Positions 1-7,226 of a stretch of 17,155 nucleotides of DNA are shown in pieces. Position numbers and translations under genes: made by a program. The notes below the pieces were generated by a model. That model ran no database searches, was not told the origin of the DNA, and saw only the letters and a list, made by a program, of their open reading frames with translations. Location of the stretch: positions 1-17,155 of the forward strand of contig CABURF010000003.1 in the NCBI GenBank assembly GCA_902493755.1. Reading direction: 5' to 3'. Origin of the DNA: an uncultured Coriobacteriia bacterium (lineage in GTDB: Bacteria > Actinomycetota > Coriobacteriia > Coriobacteriales > QAMH01). Every line of letters begins with the position of its first letter. Within the stretch, counting starts at the first letter, position 1.

Positions 1-272
1 GAGCTATAGCTGCGCGGGATGCTTTCTTGGGCGGTGAGACCGTCGTAGTTCGCGTCGTAGATGCTGTAAACGGGGATTTGCTCGGGAATCGCGCCCGTGC
101 CAGCGGAGTTGCCGCTTGCGCTGATGGTCTCCGGCGCCTTGAACAGCCGCATGATTGGGTTTACGCCCTGGGCAGTGGGGCTATCCTGGGCAAACGCCAT
201 TGCAGGACACAGGACCATGACCAGTGCAGCGCAAAGCAGGCATTGGGCCGATTTCTTCAGAAGCGCACGCAT
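1..272 (-). CDS. Secreted protein, N-terminal part only (runs off the window)
   Basis: The first 90 codons of a gene that continues beyond position 1. The start ATG at 272-270 follows a strong AGGAGG (277-282) at 4-nt spacing, so the start is well supported. Residues 1-28 form a signal peptide: a basic n-region (MRALLKKS), a hydrophobic core rich in C, L, A and V, and an AFA-Q cleavage site. The mature part begins as a Ser/Thr/Gly-rich spacer followed by 'IPVYSIYDANYDG' and 'IPRSYSS'. A short 'IPxxY' segment right after a spacer occurs in some secreted papain-like cysteine proteases of gut actinobacteria, but the catalytic region lies outside the window, so this is only a guess. It is the most downstream gene of the minus-strand surface-protein group. 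Confidence 0.8.
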   Translation of the reverse strand, partial: MRALLKKSAQCLLCAALVMVLCPAMAFAQDSPTAQGVNPIMRLFKAPETISASGNSAGTGAIPEQIPVYSIYDANYDGLTAQESIPRSYS

Positions 273-284
273 TGTTCCTCCTGG

Positions 285-458
285 CTATTGCACAATGGTC
301 GCGGCTCTGCCTTCGCGCAAAAGATCATCGGCTGTTTTGCCTGATGGCCAATCGGCACGCATTTTGCGCCTTGCGATGCGCTCTTCGGCTTCACGTAGAC
401 GTCTCAGGCGATCTTCTGTTCCGTCGCAATGAGCGGTAATGGCAACGTATGACACCAT
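285..458 (-). CDS. Doubtful small ORF, charged helical protein
   Basis: An open frame ending 12 nt before the secreted-protein gene. I chose the ATG at 458 (57 codons, MVSYVAITAH...) because a G-run lies 5 nt upstream; the earlier in-frame ATG at 482 has no ribosome-binding site. The last 40 residues are a strongly charged helix (EDRLRRLREAEERIARRKM) followed by 'SGKTADDLLREGR', which looks like the tail of a small DNA-binding or antitoxin protein. The same frame continues upstream through one TAA (492-494) into another charged open stretch, so the whole may be a decayed longer gene. I do not recognise a family, and it may not be expressed. Confidence 0.3.
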   Translation of the reverse strand: MVSYVAITAHCDGTEDRLRRLREAEERIARRKMRADWPSGKTADDLLREGRAATIVQ

Positions 459-688
459 GACGACCCCCAATCGGCAGAGCATCAGAAGGCGTTATAACGT
501 GAACAAGAGTACCTCTTCGCGAGCAGCCGCCACGCTCTTATCTTGCCGCGCATCAGCAAATGTCCTCATAAAGCTTGCTCGATGGAATGCCGCTAGCCTG
601 ATGATAAGAGCAGGAGATGATTTTCAACCGAACAGACCCACGTAGCGAATCTACGCGGGAGGATTTCGACAGAGCGTGCCCAAAGAGA
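459..688. other. Intergenic stretch, no convincing gene
   Basis: Between the doubtful small ORF and the terminator of the first LRR gene I see no complete gene. On the minus strand an open stretch starting with an ATG at 569 (MRTFADARQDKSVAAAREEV) runs into a TAA at 492-494 and then continues in frame into the small ORF downstream. This reads like one decayed short gene rather than a regulatory region. Confidence 0.4.
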
Positions 689-720
689 ACGGCGCAGATC
701 CATTTTCGGACCTGCGCCGT
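689..720 (-). terminator. Rho-independent-type terminator after the first LRR gene
   Basis: Read on the minus strand, ACGGCGCAGGTCC pairs with GGATCTGCGCCGT over 13 positions with a single G-U pair around a 6-nt GAAAAT loop, followed by TCTCTTT. It sits 23 nt after the stop of the LRR gene at 744. The stem is very strong and the U-tract is modest. Confidence 0.8.
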
Positions 721-743
721 CTATTTCGGACAGAAAGCGTCCC

Positions 744-2960
744 CTACTCGCCGCCGGCGCGGGTCCCGTACCAGCCGACGCCCTCGTCGGACCAGCCGAG
801 GGACAGCAGGTACCGGTGCTCGAAGTCGCTCGTGGTGTAGTTGTGGTTGTTGGCATAGGCGTTGGGGTTGTACTCGCGGTACAGCGGGGCCCCCTTCCGC
901 TCGTCGGAGTACCACGCGGCGCCGCTCTCGTCGTAGCCCTCCGACTCGAAGAGCCAGCCCAGCGACACCAGGACGTCCCTCTCGCCGGCGTCCACGGTGT
1001 AGTGGTGCTCGCCGGCCACCGGGTTGTACAGGCGGTACACCGGGACCCCCGAGGAGGCCGGGGCGTACCAGCCGACGCCCTCGTCGGACCAGCCCACGCT
1101 GGCGAGGTGGTCGCGCTCGACGGCCGAGGCGGTGTAGAAGTGCTCGCCGGAGTTGGGGTTGTACAGGCGCCACATGGCCACCTCGGCCACGGGCCCGGGG
1201 CCGGCGGCGTCATCGGGCTTGGGGTCGGACGGCTTCGGGGCCGGGTCGGTGGCGCCGGGATCCGATGGCTTCGTGCCGGGGTCAGAGGGCGCGGGGTCGT
1301 CCGTTCCGGGGACATCGGGCTTCGGGTCGTCCGGCTTGGGCGCCGGATCAGTCGTACCCGGATCATCCGGGCTGGGACCGATAGGATCCGTGCCTGACTC
1401 GATCTCTACGGTAAAACTAGCCGTAGCGATACCACCGTCGCTGTACAGGGCGGCCACCTCCTGCTCACCGGTCTCGAGCCCACCAATGAAACTGTCGGAC
1501 AGCTCCACAACGGTGGAACCTGGACGCGCGGTGTACTTGCCCTTCGGAACCTCAGTCCCGTTAATCACGAGTCGATCAAACTTCTCGAAAGGACCATCGA
1601 ACCTGAGGGTAACACCAGCACCGCTACCTTGAACGTAAGTGTCAGTAGAGAGATTCAGCAGCTCGTAGTGCACTCCCCTCGTGTACGTGTCGATGACCCC
1701 GAGGCGGTTCTCGACAATCGTTTTCGACGTAAACCACTGGCCAGTTTCTCTGGATTTCCACTGCGTAAGGTCTTGAGAATCGTATCCCGGCAACATGCCG
1801 AGTTTCGTGGTCTTCTCGCCGAGGGCTATTGTGCCAAGGGAGTCGCAGTCGGAGAACATGCCGTTCACGCCGGACGATACGCCGCTCATGCCCGTTGCGT
1901 TCGAGGTGTCGAAAGAGGACAGATCGAGAGACTCGAGCGATCGGCACCTGGTGAAAATACCCCACATATTATAGACCTCGGAGGTGTCAAAGTTTGAAAC
2001 GTCGAGCTGTCTAAGAGACATACACGCGAGGAACATATTTGACATTTCGCCCACACGAGACGTGTTGAAATTCGAAACGTCAAGAGATTCAAGAGCGCCG
2101 CAGAACTCGAACATCTGACCCATCCTCTTCACTTTGGACGTATCGAAACTCGAAACGTCAAGAGACTTGAGTCCAGCACACGCCTGAAACATCCCATTCA
2201 TGCTTTCGACATTCGCTGTGTCGAAATTCGAGAGGTCAAGAGTATTTAACGAATAGCTACCGCAAAACATGTATGTCATATCTGTCACGCCGGCTGTGTC
2301 GAAATTCGAGAGGTCAAGAGATTTGAGCGATCGAAGACCGGAGAACATGCCCCACATATTCGTCACGTTCGAAGTGTTAAGAACAGAGACATCAAGCTTT
2401 TCAAGATTCACGCAGCCAGTCGAGGGCATGGAAATCGATCCCCCGTCGGGAAGCAAACTGGAACTCGTCATATGGTAGTTCGGAGAACCTCCGCCGAACA
2501 TACAAGACATATTCGTTGTCCTAGAAGTATCTAAACCAGAAAGGTCGACACTCGTGACATTGGAGAAGCCTGCAAACAGATTGGAGCAGTTTTCAGGCGC
2601 AACAACTTTCTGATCTTCTTCTTCAATAAACTCTACACTCGTTACTTTCGAAGCGTACCCATACCAGGGAAAGACAATCATGTCGTAGGAATAGCTATCC
2701 GTAACCTGAACCGTGTATTTCGTTGAGGCGTTCTCTCCAGTACCTGGATGCACCGTGAGCACGCCGTCGGCCGAAATCTCCCAGGGGCAAGTGCCCCAGG
2801 CGGTGCCGTCCTCGATGGTGCCTTCGGCAATGTTTTCTCCAATCTGAACTGTCAGAGGCACATTGACGTCGAGCTGAGGCTCCGGTGCAGCAAACGCCGT
2901 TGCTGGCAGCATGGAGAACATCAGTGCAATGCTGAAGAACACAGAAAGTGGCTTTCTCAT
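744..2960 (-). CDS. BspA-like (DUF285) leucine-rich-repeat surface protein with DUF5648 modules
   Basis: A 738-residue secreted adhesin-like protein. Residues 1-25 are a signal peptide ending TAFAA. A 'WGTCPWEISADGVLTV' block (55-70), typical of this family, precedes about nine 23-24-residue repeats of the form 'L..LDLSNFDTSNVTNM..MF' (about 130-375). An X2/Ig-like domain follows (about 440-520, 'LVINGTEVPKGKY'), then a Pro/Asp-rich linker (523-590). Three modules 'WRLYNPNSGEHFYT...VGWSDEGVGW' (597-738) match the DUF5648 repeat, thought to bind the cell surface. There is no LPXTG and no C-terminal membrane segment, so attachment is probably non-covalent. The start ATG has only a weak GGGAAG upstream. 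It lies 78 bp downstream of a second LRR gene with the same C-terminal modules. The G+C of the 3' module part is visibly higher than that of the LRR part. Confidence 0.88.
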   Translation of the reverse strand: MRKPLSVFFSIALMFSMLPATAFAAPEPQLDVNVPLTVQIGENIAEGTIEDGTAWGTCPWEISADGVLTVHPGTGENASTKYTVQVTDSYSYDMIVFPWYGYASKVTSVEFIEEEDQKVVAPENCSNLFAGFSNVTSVDLSGLDTSRTTNMSCMFGGGSPNYHMTSSSLLPDGGSISMPSTGCVNLEKLDVSVLNTSNVTNMWGMFSGLRSLKSLDLSNFDTAGVTDMTYMFCGSYSLNTLDLSNFDTANVESMNGMFQACAGLKSLDVSSFDTSKVKRMGQMFEFCGALESLDVSNFNTSRVGEMSNMFLACMSLRQLDVSNFDTSEVYNMWGIFTRCRSLESLDLSSFDTSNATGMSGVSSGVNGMFSDCDSLGTIALGEKTTKLGMLPGYDSQDLTQWKSRETGQWFTSKTIVENRLGVIDTYTRGVHYELLNLSTDTYVQGSGAGVTLRFDGPFEKFDRLVINGTEVPKGKYTARPGSTVVELSDSFIGGLETGEQEVAALYSDGGIATASFTVEIESGTDPIGPSPDDPGTTDPAPKPDDPKPDVPGTDDPAPSDPGTKPSDPGATDPAPKPSDPKPDDAAGPGPVAEVAMWRLYNPNSGEHFYTASAVERDHLASVGWSDEGVGWYAPASSGVPVYRLYNPVAGEHHYTVDAGERDVLVSLGWLFESEGYDESGAAWYSDERKGAPLYREYNPNAYANNHNYTTSDFEHRYLLSLGWSDEGVGWYGTRAGGE

Positions 2961-2985
2961 GTGGTGCTTCCCTTCGCTTTAGTCA

Positions 2986-3037
2986 GGAGATTTCTCGACT
3001 CCGCTCACTTCGTTCGCTTCGCTCGAAATGACAGGGG
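2986..3037. repeat. Dispersed REP-like element, copy 1
   Basis: One copy of an element starting GGAGATTTCTCGACTCCGC and ending TTCGCTCGAAATGACAGG. The ends are imperfectly inverted (ATTTCTCGA against TCGAAAT). It fills most of the 78-bp gap between the two LRR genes and abuts the stop of the upstream one. Related copies lie at 6311-6364, 7131-7217 and 8588-8679. Its middle here (TCACTTCGTTCGCTTCG) differs from the 'CCTGGCGGCCGC' middle of the later copies. Confidence 0.8.
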
Positions 3038-3038
3038 A

Positions 3039-5228
3039 TCAGTTCACCCCGTGCCAGCCGACGCCCTCGTCCTGCCAGCCGAGGCCCAGCAGCGTCTGGA
3101 ACTCTCCCCAGTCGAGCGTGTAGTGGTGGTTGTTGGCGTAGGCGTTGGGGTTGTAGGCGCGGTACAGCGGCACGGCCTCGTTCGGATCCGAGAACCAGCC
3201 GCCCTCCTCCCAGGTCCAGCCCACGCTGACGAGCATGTCGCGCTCGGCCTCGGAGGTGGTGTAGTGGTGCTCGCCCGCGAAGGAGTTGTACAGGCGGTAG
3301 ACCTTGATGCCTTCCGTGGGTGCCGTCCAGCCCACTCCCTCGTCGTTCCAGCCCGCGTCGATGACGGCCTGGCGCTCCACGGGACTCGAGGTGTAGAAGT
3401 GCTCGCCGGAGTTGGGGTTGTAGAGGCGGTACATGGTCTCGGTGGCTACCGGCTCGGGGTCGGCCGCGCCGGGATCCGTCGTGCCGGGGTCGTCGGGTTT
3501 GGGGTCCGTCGTGCCGGGGTCGTCGGGTTTGGGGTTTTCAGCAGGCGTCGCGTCGTATACGCCCACAGTAAACATGCCTGACTCTCCTTTATGAGGTTGC
3601 AAGTAGAATACCTCAAGGTGATAGTCTCCGGCACTTAATTCCGGTTCAACGACGTGCTCGCCCTCGTATCTCAATTCGCCTTCGTTGGAGTTTCGCATGG
3701 CTATATCACTATATATCGTCTCACCAGTCGAATTAACAAGCGTAACAGAGTAACTGCCGTGATAGCAGGGCAGCATATAATACATGGCAATGCGCACCTT
3801 CATGTCTTTCGGCACGTTAAAGTCAAAGCATCTATGGGTGGTATCGGACATCCATTCTGATTTTACCGAACCAAATGGAACATCTACAGCTTTCCACATA
3901 CAAAGATAGGGCTCCTTCGTGAGCATCCCATCCGCATTCCGCGCATAGAGCTTATTTACTCCAGGACCATCAATTTCCCTTTTTGCGTCATCTGTCCAAG
4001 TTGCATTAGTACCAGGATATATAATTTTTCCAGCAGTAGAAACCGCACGAACACCACATGAGGAAAGAGCGTCTCCCAAGAACTCGACAGTCATCTGATC
4101 AGAACAGTTTTTGAAAACCTCTCCTCCCAACGATTTTAAAGTTGTAGGAAAAGTAAAGGACTCGAGTTTCTTGCATCCGTCGAAAGCATAGTCACCAACT
4201 TCCTCAACTGCACCAACTTTGACTGCATTCAGCTCATCGCAATTTTCAAACGCTTGCGCCCCTATCGTCCGAACGCTTGGCATATCAATTGATTTTAAAA
4301 CGGGGCAGTTGGCAAAAGAACTCTCTCCTATTGCCGTCTTCCCAAGCAGGACGATGCTCTCAAGATTGCTGAGACCCTTAAACGCACTGTTTCCAATAGT
4401 TTGCACTGTCGATGGAATGCGAACACTCGTGAGCGCTGTTTCAGCAAATGCGCTTGCTCCTATGGTTTGCAACCCTTCGTTAAACTCGACGGATTCGAGA
4501 GCGGAACACGAGGAGAAAGCGTAGTCTCCAATTGTTTTGAGCTTTGTCCCGAGCTTAATACCACCCAAATTCTTACACGAATCAAACGCATTTTTGCCTA
4601 TGGTTTGCAACCCTTCGTTAAACTCGACGGATTCGAGAGCGGAACACGAGGAGAAAGCGTAGTCTCCAATCGCTTCTAAATTATCATTAAATCTGACAGA
4701 CTTAAGACTAGTACAGGAGGCGAATGCGTTCTCCCCAATTGTCTTAACTCCCGCTCCTAACTTAACATCGCCCAAGTTCTCAAGCCAGCCAAACGCACCC
4801 TCTCCTATAGATGTAACGCCATCTGGAATGTTAATCGATGTAAGAGACGTACCTCGAAAGGCATGTTTTCCTATTTTTTTGAGCGTGCTTGGCAAGCTAA
4901 CCGATGTAATTTTTTTGAAAGAATAAAAGACGCCCCAACCATCATCGGCGATGCCGGTAACGCCTTCTTCAATAATGACAGTCTTGACCTGATACGCCTG
5001 TGCCGAAGAAATAATGTTTCCTTTTACTACTCCATTGCCGCTAATTGTGAGGGTTGATCCACTGATTTTCCATCCACTTGATGGAATAATCGGATCCTCG
5101 GATTCTGCTTGTGCAAGTAACGCGTTGTCAGCTTCCGTTGCACCATCATTACCTGCTGCAAAGGCGGTGAGAGGTGCCGTGCTCAACGCAAGTAGCAAAG
5201 ACATGAAAACCAAAGAAACTCTTTGCAT
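3039..5228 (-). CDS. BspA-like LRR_5 surface protein with DUF5648 modules
   Basis: A 729-residue secreted protein. I start it at the ATG at 5228 because AAGGAGG lies just upstream and the product begins with a clean signal peptide (MQRVSLVFMSLLLALSTAPLTAFAA). An in-frame ATG 51 nt earlier would add a polar extension. Residues about 105-395 hold roughly twelve 23-residue LRR_5 repeats ('L.SV.....L.TIG..AF..C'). A domain without repeats follows (about 400-560, 'CFDFNVPKDMKVRIAMYY', possibly a beta-sandwich). Then come a linker with two exact KPDDPGTTDP units and three DUF5648 modules (598-729, 'MYRLYNPNSGEHFYT'). There is no sortase motif. The LRR part is AT-rich (26 of 60 G+C at 4141-4200) while the C-terminal modules are GC-rich (42 of 60 at 3061-3120), which suggests a mosaic gene. 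Confidence 0.9.
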   Translation of the reverse strand: MQRVSLVFMSLLLALSTAPLTAFAAGNDGATEADNALLAQAESEDPIIPSSGWKISGSTLTISGNGVVKGNIISSAQAYQVKTVIIEEGVTGIADDGWGVFYSFKKITSVSLPSTLKKIGKHAFRGTSLTSINIPDGVTSIGEGAFGWLENLGDVKLGAGVKTIGENAFASCTSLKSVRFNDNLEAIGDYAFSSCSALESVEFNEGLQTIGKNAFDSCKNLGGIKLGTKLKTIGDYAFSSCSALESVEFNEGLQTIGASAFAETALTSVRIPSTVQTIGNSAFKGLSNLESIVLLGKTAIGESSFANCPVLKSIDMPSVRTIGAQAFENCDELNAVKVGAVEEVGDYAFDGCKKLESFTFPTTLKSLGGEVFKNCSDQMTVEFLGDALSSCGVRAVSTAGKIIYPGTNATWTDDAKREIDGPGVNKLYARNADGMLTKEPYLCMWKAVDVPFGSVKSEWMSDTTHRCFDFNVPKDMKVRIAMYYMLPCYHGSYSVTLVNSTGETIYSDIAMRNSNEGELRYEGEHVVEPELSAGDYHLEVFYLQPHKGESGMFTVGVYDATPAENPKPDDPGTTDPKPDDPGTTDPGAADPEPVATETMYRLYNPNSGEHFYTSSPVERQAVIDAGWNDEGVGWTAPTEGIKVYRLYNSFAGEHHYTTSEAERDMLVSVGWTWEEGGWFSDPNEAVPLYRAYNPNAYANNHHYTLDWGEFQTLLGLGWQDEGVGWHGVN
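3475..3534. repeat. Two tandem 30-bp units in the linker of the second LRR protein
   Basis: Two exact back-to-back 30-bp copies encode the Pro/Asp-rich linker repeat KPDDPGTTDP. Such a repeat can change copy number by slippage and so alter the spacing between the LRR domain and the surface-binding modules. Confidence 0.85.
4459..4670. repeat. Exact 74-bp direct repeat inside the LRR region
   Basis: Positions 4459-4532 and 4597-4670 are identical over 74 bp, offset by 138 bp (two LRR units of 23 codons). They encode IGDYAFSSCSALESVEFNEG plus LQTIG twice. The sequence between the copies and the flanking repeats are not identical, so this is a local duplication or conversion event, not general repeat similarity. 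Confidence 0.92.
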
Positions 5229-5333
5229 AATAATCCTCCTTGTTGTGTTGCTGTTGCGGCTGTTCGCATATGTCGACAAGTGTTGGTCTCAGGGGGCGCA
5301 TACCCCTTGTATCGGGCTGCACCTTTTTCTGCA

Positions 5334-5540
5334 CTAAACCTTCGGGGTCAATTCCTTGATATACCCCTTCCTCACGCAGGTCTTACACGATCGAATATCC
5401 GGAGAGTGCTCAGTGATTGCTCTTTCTAGAGTTTGGTACTCGTCGTACTTTTCTTTACTGTAACCAGTCGCATGTCCGCATCCCCCGTTCGAGTGTAATG
5501 TGTGGCTGTTTTTGTGGACAATGTATTTAGCGCTAGTCAT
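5334..5540 (-). CDS. Small Cys/His protein, possibly Ada-like zinc-binding
   Basis: A 68-residue protein with a good ribosome-binding site (GGAGG 6 nt before the ATG). It has no signal peptide or membrane segment. Potential metal ligands are His16, Cys21, His23 and a C-terminal Cys52-x2-Cys55 pair ('SCKTC'). The layout 'KYIVHKNSHTLHSNGGC ... EYQTLERAI ... SCKTC' resembles small Ada-type metal-binding modules, where a 'vgn.nS..fH...C' start is followed by 'AI..GykPCk.C'. I infer a zinc-binding module of unknown role. It lies 105 bp upstream of the second LRR gene on the same strand. No clear terminator separates the two, so they may be cotranscribed. Confidence 0.65.
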   Translation of the reverse strand: MTSAKYIVHKNSHTLHSNGGCGHATGYSKEKYDEYQTLERAITEHSPDIRSCKTCVRKGYIKELTPKV

Positions 5541-5601
5541 TTCAGCCTCCGTTTCTTACATTTTGTTCGCCTGCTTATTTTCCCTTTGGTTTTCAACATT
5601 C

Positions 5602-5613
5602 TGTTGCGCAACA
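5602..5613. promoter_or_regulatory. 12-bp perfect palindrome upstream of the small Cys/His gene
   Basis: TGTTGCGCAACA is a perfect palindrome about 60 bp upstream of the 68-residue gene start, between that gene and the nuclease remnant. It could be an operator, but a single short palindrome can arise by chance. Confidence 0.25.
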
Positions 5614-5667
5614 AATTCCTGCTGCGCAGGCGACCATCGTGACAGTTTCCGTCCTGGAAAAGACTGC

Positions 5668-6334
5668 ATGCGGAAAGACAGGGGGATTCAAGTATCGAAA
5701 GAGCGCTCTCCTGCAAAGAGATGCAGATACTATCAGGCAAGGATTGACTCGGGGCTGCTTCCCAAGGGGTGGGCTGCGACGAAGTTCTCGATAGCTACAT
5801 AATCTTCATTTGCAAGCACGATTCCCTCGAATGCGGCTTTCCCGTCTACACAATCGATCCCTCTTGCAAGGAGAATGCGGGGGTGGAAGCGGGAAGTGGT
5901 GTTGCGGATTGCCTCAACACCTTTGCCCGGAAGGTGGAGAGTGACGAGAGGGTAAATGCGCTGCTTGAGTGTGTTCATAATGGCCCGTTGAAGAAGCTGG
6001 TTGCCTTGTCGAGAACATAGGCGGGGCCGTCTACGACGCCAACCACGACGAGGATTGGATACGCATAATCTGGTCAGTCAGCACTGCTGAGGAGAGTATC
6101 GAATGAGGGACGCGTTTGGCCGTACACGAGGCAACGCGAAGCAAAATGCGAAGCTGAGCTTGAAGCCGCAGCTCAAAAGGATGCCCAACACAGCGCTCTT
6201 GTCACCAAGCTCGTGAGTGAAAGTCGTTTAGAGAAGCTTGTCGTAGCTACCGAAGATCCTGCCAAGCTCGAGGCGCTATTCGCTGAGATTGCCCAGGGCA
6301 TTTACGGACTAAATTTCTCGACTCCGCCTCCTCT
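5668..6334 (+). pseudogene. Remnant of an Rpn-family (PD-(D/E)XK) recombination-promoting nuclease/transposase
   Basis: Family-like segments follow in the right order but in changing frames. 'GIQVSKERSPAKRCRYYQ...SGLLPKG' lies in the frame of position 5668. After one indel near 5768 comes 'DEVLDSYIIFICKHDSLECG' and on to 'NGPLKKLV' (to about 6005). After a second indel comes 'LVENIGGAVYDANHDEDWI...WSVSTAEESIE' (to 6103). After a third comes 'QREAKCEAELEAAAQKDAQ...SRLEKLV...LFAEIAQGIYGL' (to about 6312). The 'YYQ..ID...L.KG..Y....DSYIIFIC..D' core and the 'D..W....SVST.EE' segment are typical of Coriobacterial Rpn proteins. The N-terminal part (about 100 residues) is missing. The C-terminus runs into a REP-like element. 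It is non-functional as it stands; overlapping minus-strand frames look like shadows. Confidence 0.78.
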
Positions 6335-6364
6335 GGCGCTTTCGCTCAAAATGACAGAAGGGGT
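6311..6364. repeat. Dispersed REP-like element, copy 2
   Basis: Begins AAATTTCTCGACTCCGCC and ends TTCGCTCAAAATGACAGAAG. It joins the 3' end of the nuclease remnant to the 3' end of the DinD-like gene. The remnant's reading frame enters the element at its left edge, so the element marks a junction. Confidence 0.75.
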
Positions 6365-6370
6365 CTATGC

Positions 6371-7069
6371 CTACAGGTCCTGCGACGCCGATCCGAACCC
6401 GGACGCGTCTTGCCTGAGCTTTCGCTCGTCTGCCTCCACCCTGCGCCTCAGCTTCTTCGCATCCTCCTCCGGCGGCAAATCTTCCGGCTTGATGCCGCGC
6501 GTCACGAGAGTGCCGCGCACGCTCCGATTGTTCTGGAGATGCTCGTCGCCGATTTGCCTCACACCGCGCAGATCCTTCGATTCGGTGTTGTGTGACGTCA
6601 TTGAATTCGCGAGGTTCTTGGCTGCCATGGTCGCGAACCCCCGCTGATCAACACCCCGCTCGAAGGCTATGGCGGCAAGCACCTTCTCGGACTCCGTAAG
6701 GGCATCTCTCTCCGTGAGCCTGCGCAGCTCCAACATGCGCTGCTCGATGAGCTCTTGCTTGCGCGTTTGAAGGGCGAAGTAGCTCTGAGCAAATGCGATT
6801 TCCTCCTTGCGCGGGTCGCCATTCTGCGCGATGAGATAGCAAGCGTAGCGCGTGAGCATGTAGTCCTGCACCTCGCGAGCGCCGTCTTTGGGCATGTCTA
6901 TTGATTTGCTGATGCCAGCAAAATGTTCTTCATCGGGGGTTTCGGTCGTTTCGAGCGACACCCTTGCTCGACTTATTGCAATCTCGAAATTGCGCCATTG
7001 GGTGTATCCGAAGACCTCCATTACTTCTCGCGCGTACCAAAATTCCACGCCGTCTTTCGCGAGATGCAT
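6371..7069 (-). CDS. dinD: DinD-like DNA-damage-inducible protein (BRO-type N-terminal domain)
   Basis: A 232-residue protein. 'EFWYARE' (9-15), 'GYTQWRNFE' (21-29), 'YMLTRYACYLIAQNGDP' (70-86) and 'AQSYFALQTRKQE' (94-106) match the conserved blocks of E. coli DinD and related BRO/antirepressor proteins. The rest is helical and charged ('EDLPPEEDAKKLRRRVEADERKL' near the end), as in DinD. In E. coli, DinD is SOS-induced and antagonises RecA. The protein is shorter than DinD (about 270 residues), and the usual strand before 'EFW' is missing. The ATG at 7069 has no ribosome-binding site, and in-frame upstream codons (FDRKRSDH) run back to a TGA. The N-terminus may therefore be truncated. The gene is flanked on both sides by REP-like elements. 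Confidence 0.75.
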   Translation of the reverse strand: MHLAKDGVEFWYAREVMEVFGYTQWRNFEIAISRARVSLETTETPDEEHFAGISKSIDMPKDGAREVQDYMLTRYACYLIAQNGDPRKEEIAFAQSYFALQTRKQELIEQRMLELRRLTERDALTESEKVLAAIAFERGVDQRGFATMAAKNLANSMTSHNTESKDLRGVRQIGDEHLQNNRSVRGTLVTRGIKPEDLPPEEDAKKLRRRVEADERKLRQDASGFGSASQDL

Positions 7070-7081
7070 GTGGTCAGAACG

Positions 7082-7117
7082 TTTTCGGTCGAATCACCGA
7101 ATTTTTTCCGACCAAAA
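7082..7117. promoter_or_regulatory. Imperfect inverted repeat upstream of the DinD-like gene
   Basis: TTTTCGGTCG (7082-7091) and CGACCAAAA (7109-7117) form inverted arms with one bulged base around an AT-rich centre, 13-48 bp upstream of the ATG. It may be an operator. It is not a recognisable LexA box. It occupies the same position relative to the gene as the perfect palindrome upstream of the ATPase. Confidence 0.35.
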
Positions 7118-7130
7118 TCGGACATAGGTG

Positions 7131-7217
7131 GGAGATTTCTCGACTTCGCGACCTGGCGGCCGCTCCGCTCGAAATGACAGAAGGGGGCGCTTCGCGCCTT
7201 CGCTCGAAATGACGGGG
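7131..7217. repeat. Dispersed REP-like element, copy 3, with a truncated second unit
   Basis: A full unit (GGAGATTTCTCGACTTCGCG to CTCGAAATGACAGAAGGGG, 7131-7186) is followed directly by a right-half unit (GCGCCTTCGCTCGAAATGAC, ending near 7217). It lies between the ATPase 3' end (9 bp away) and the DinD-like gene. The copy at 8588-8679 has the same full-plus-half arrangement. Confidence 0.8.
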
Positions 7218-7226
7218 GCCGCATCC

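Noticed and set aside
593..1397. Several long open frames on both strands overlapping the 3' part of the first LRR gene.
   Set aside because: They are Arg/Pro/Gly-rich shadow frames caused by high G+C; the minus-strand LRR frame with DUF5648 modules explains the region.
5733..5978. An 81-codon minus-strand open frame (MNTLKQRIYPLV...).
   Set aside because: It is antisense to the conserved core of the Rpn-family remnant and has no ribosome-binding site.
7082..7117. A LexA (SOS) box upstream of the DinD-like gene.
   Set aside because: The arms TTTTCGGTCG/CGACCAAAA do not match the known actinobacterial or Bacillus-type SOS box; only a generic inverted repeat can be claimed.
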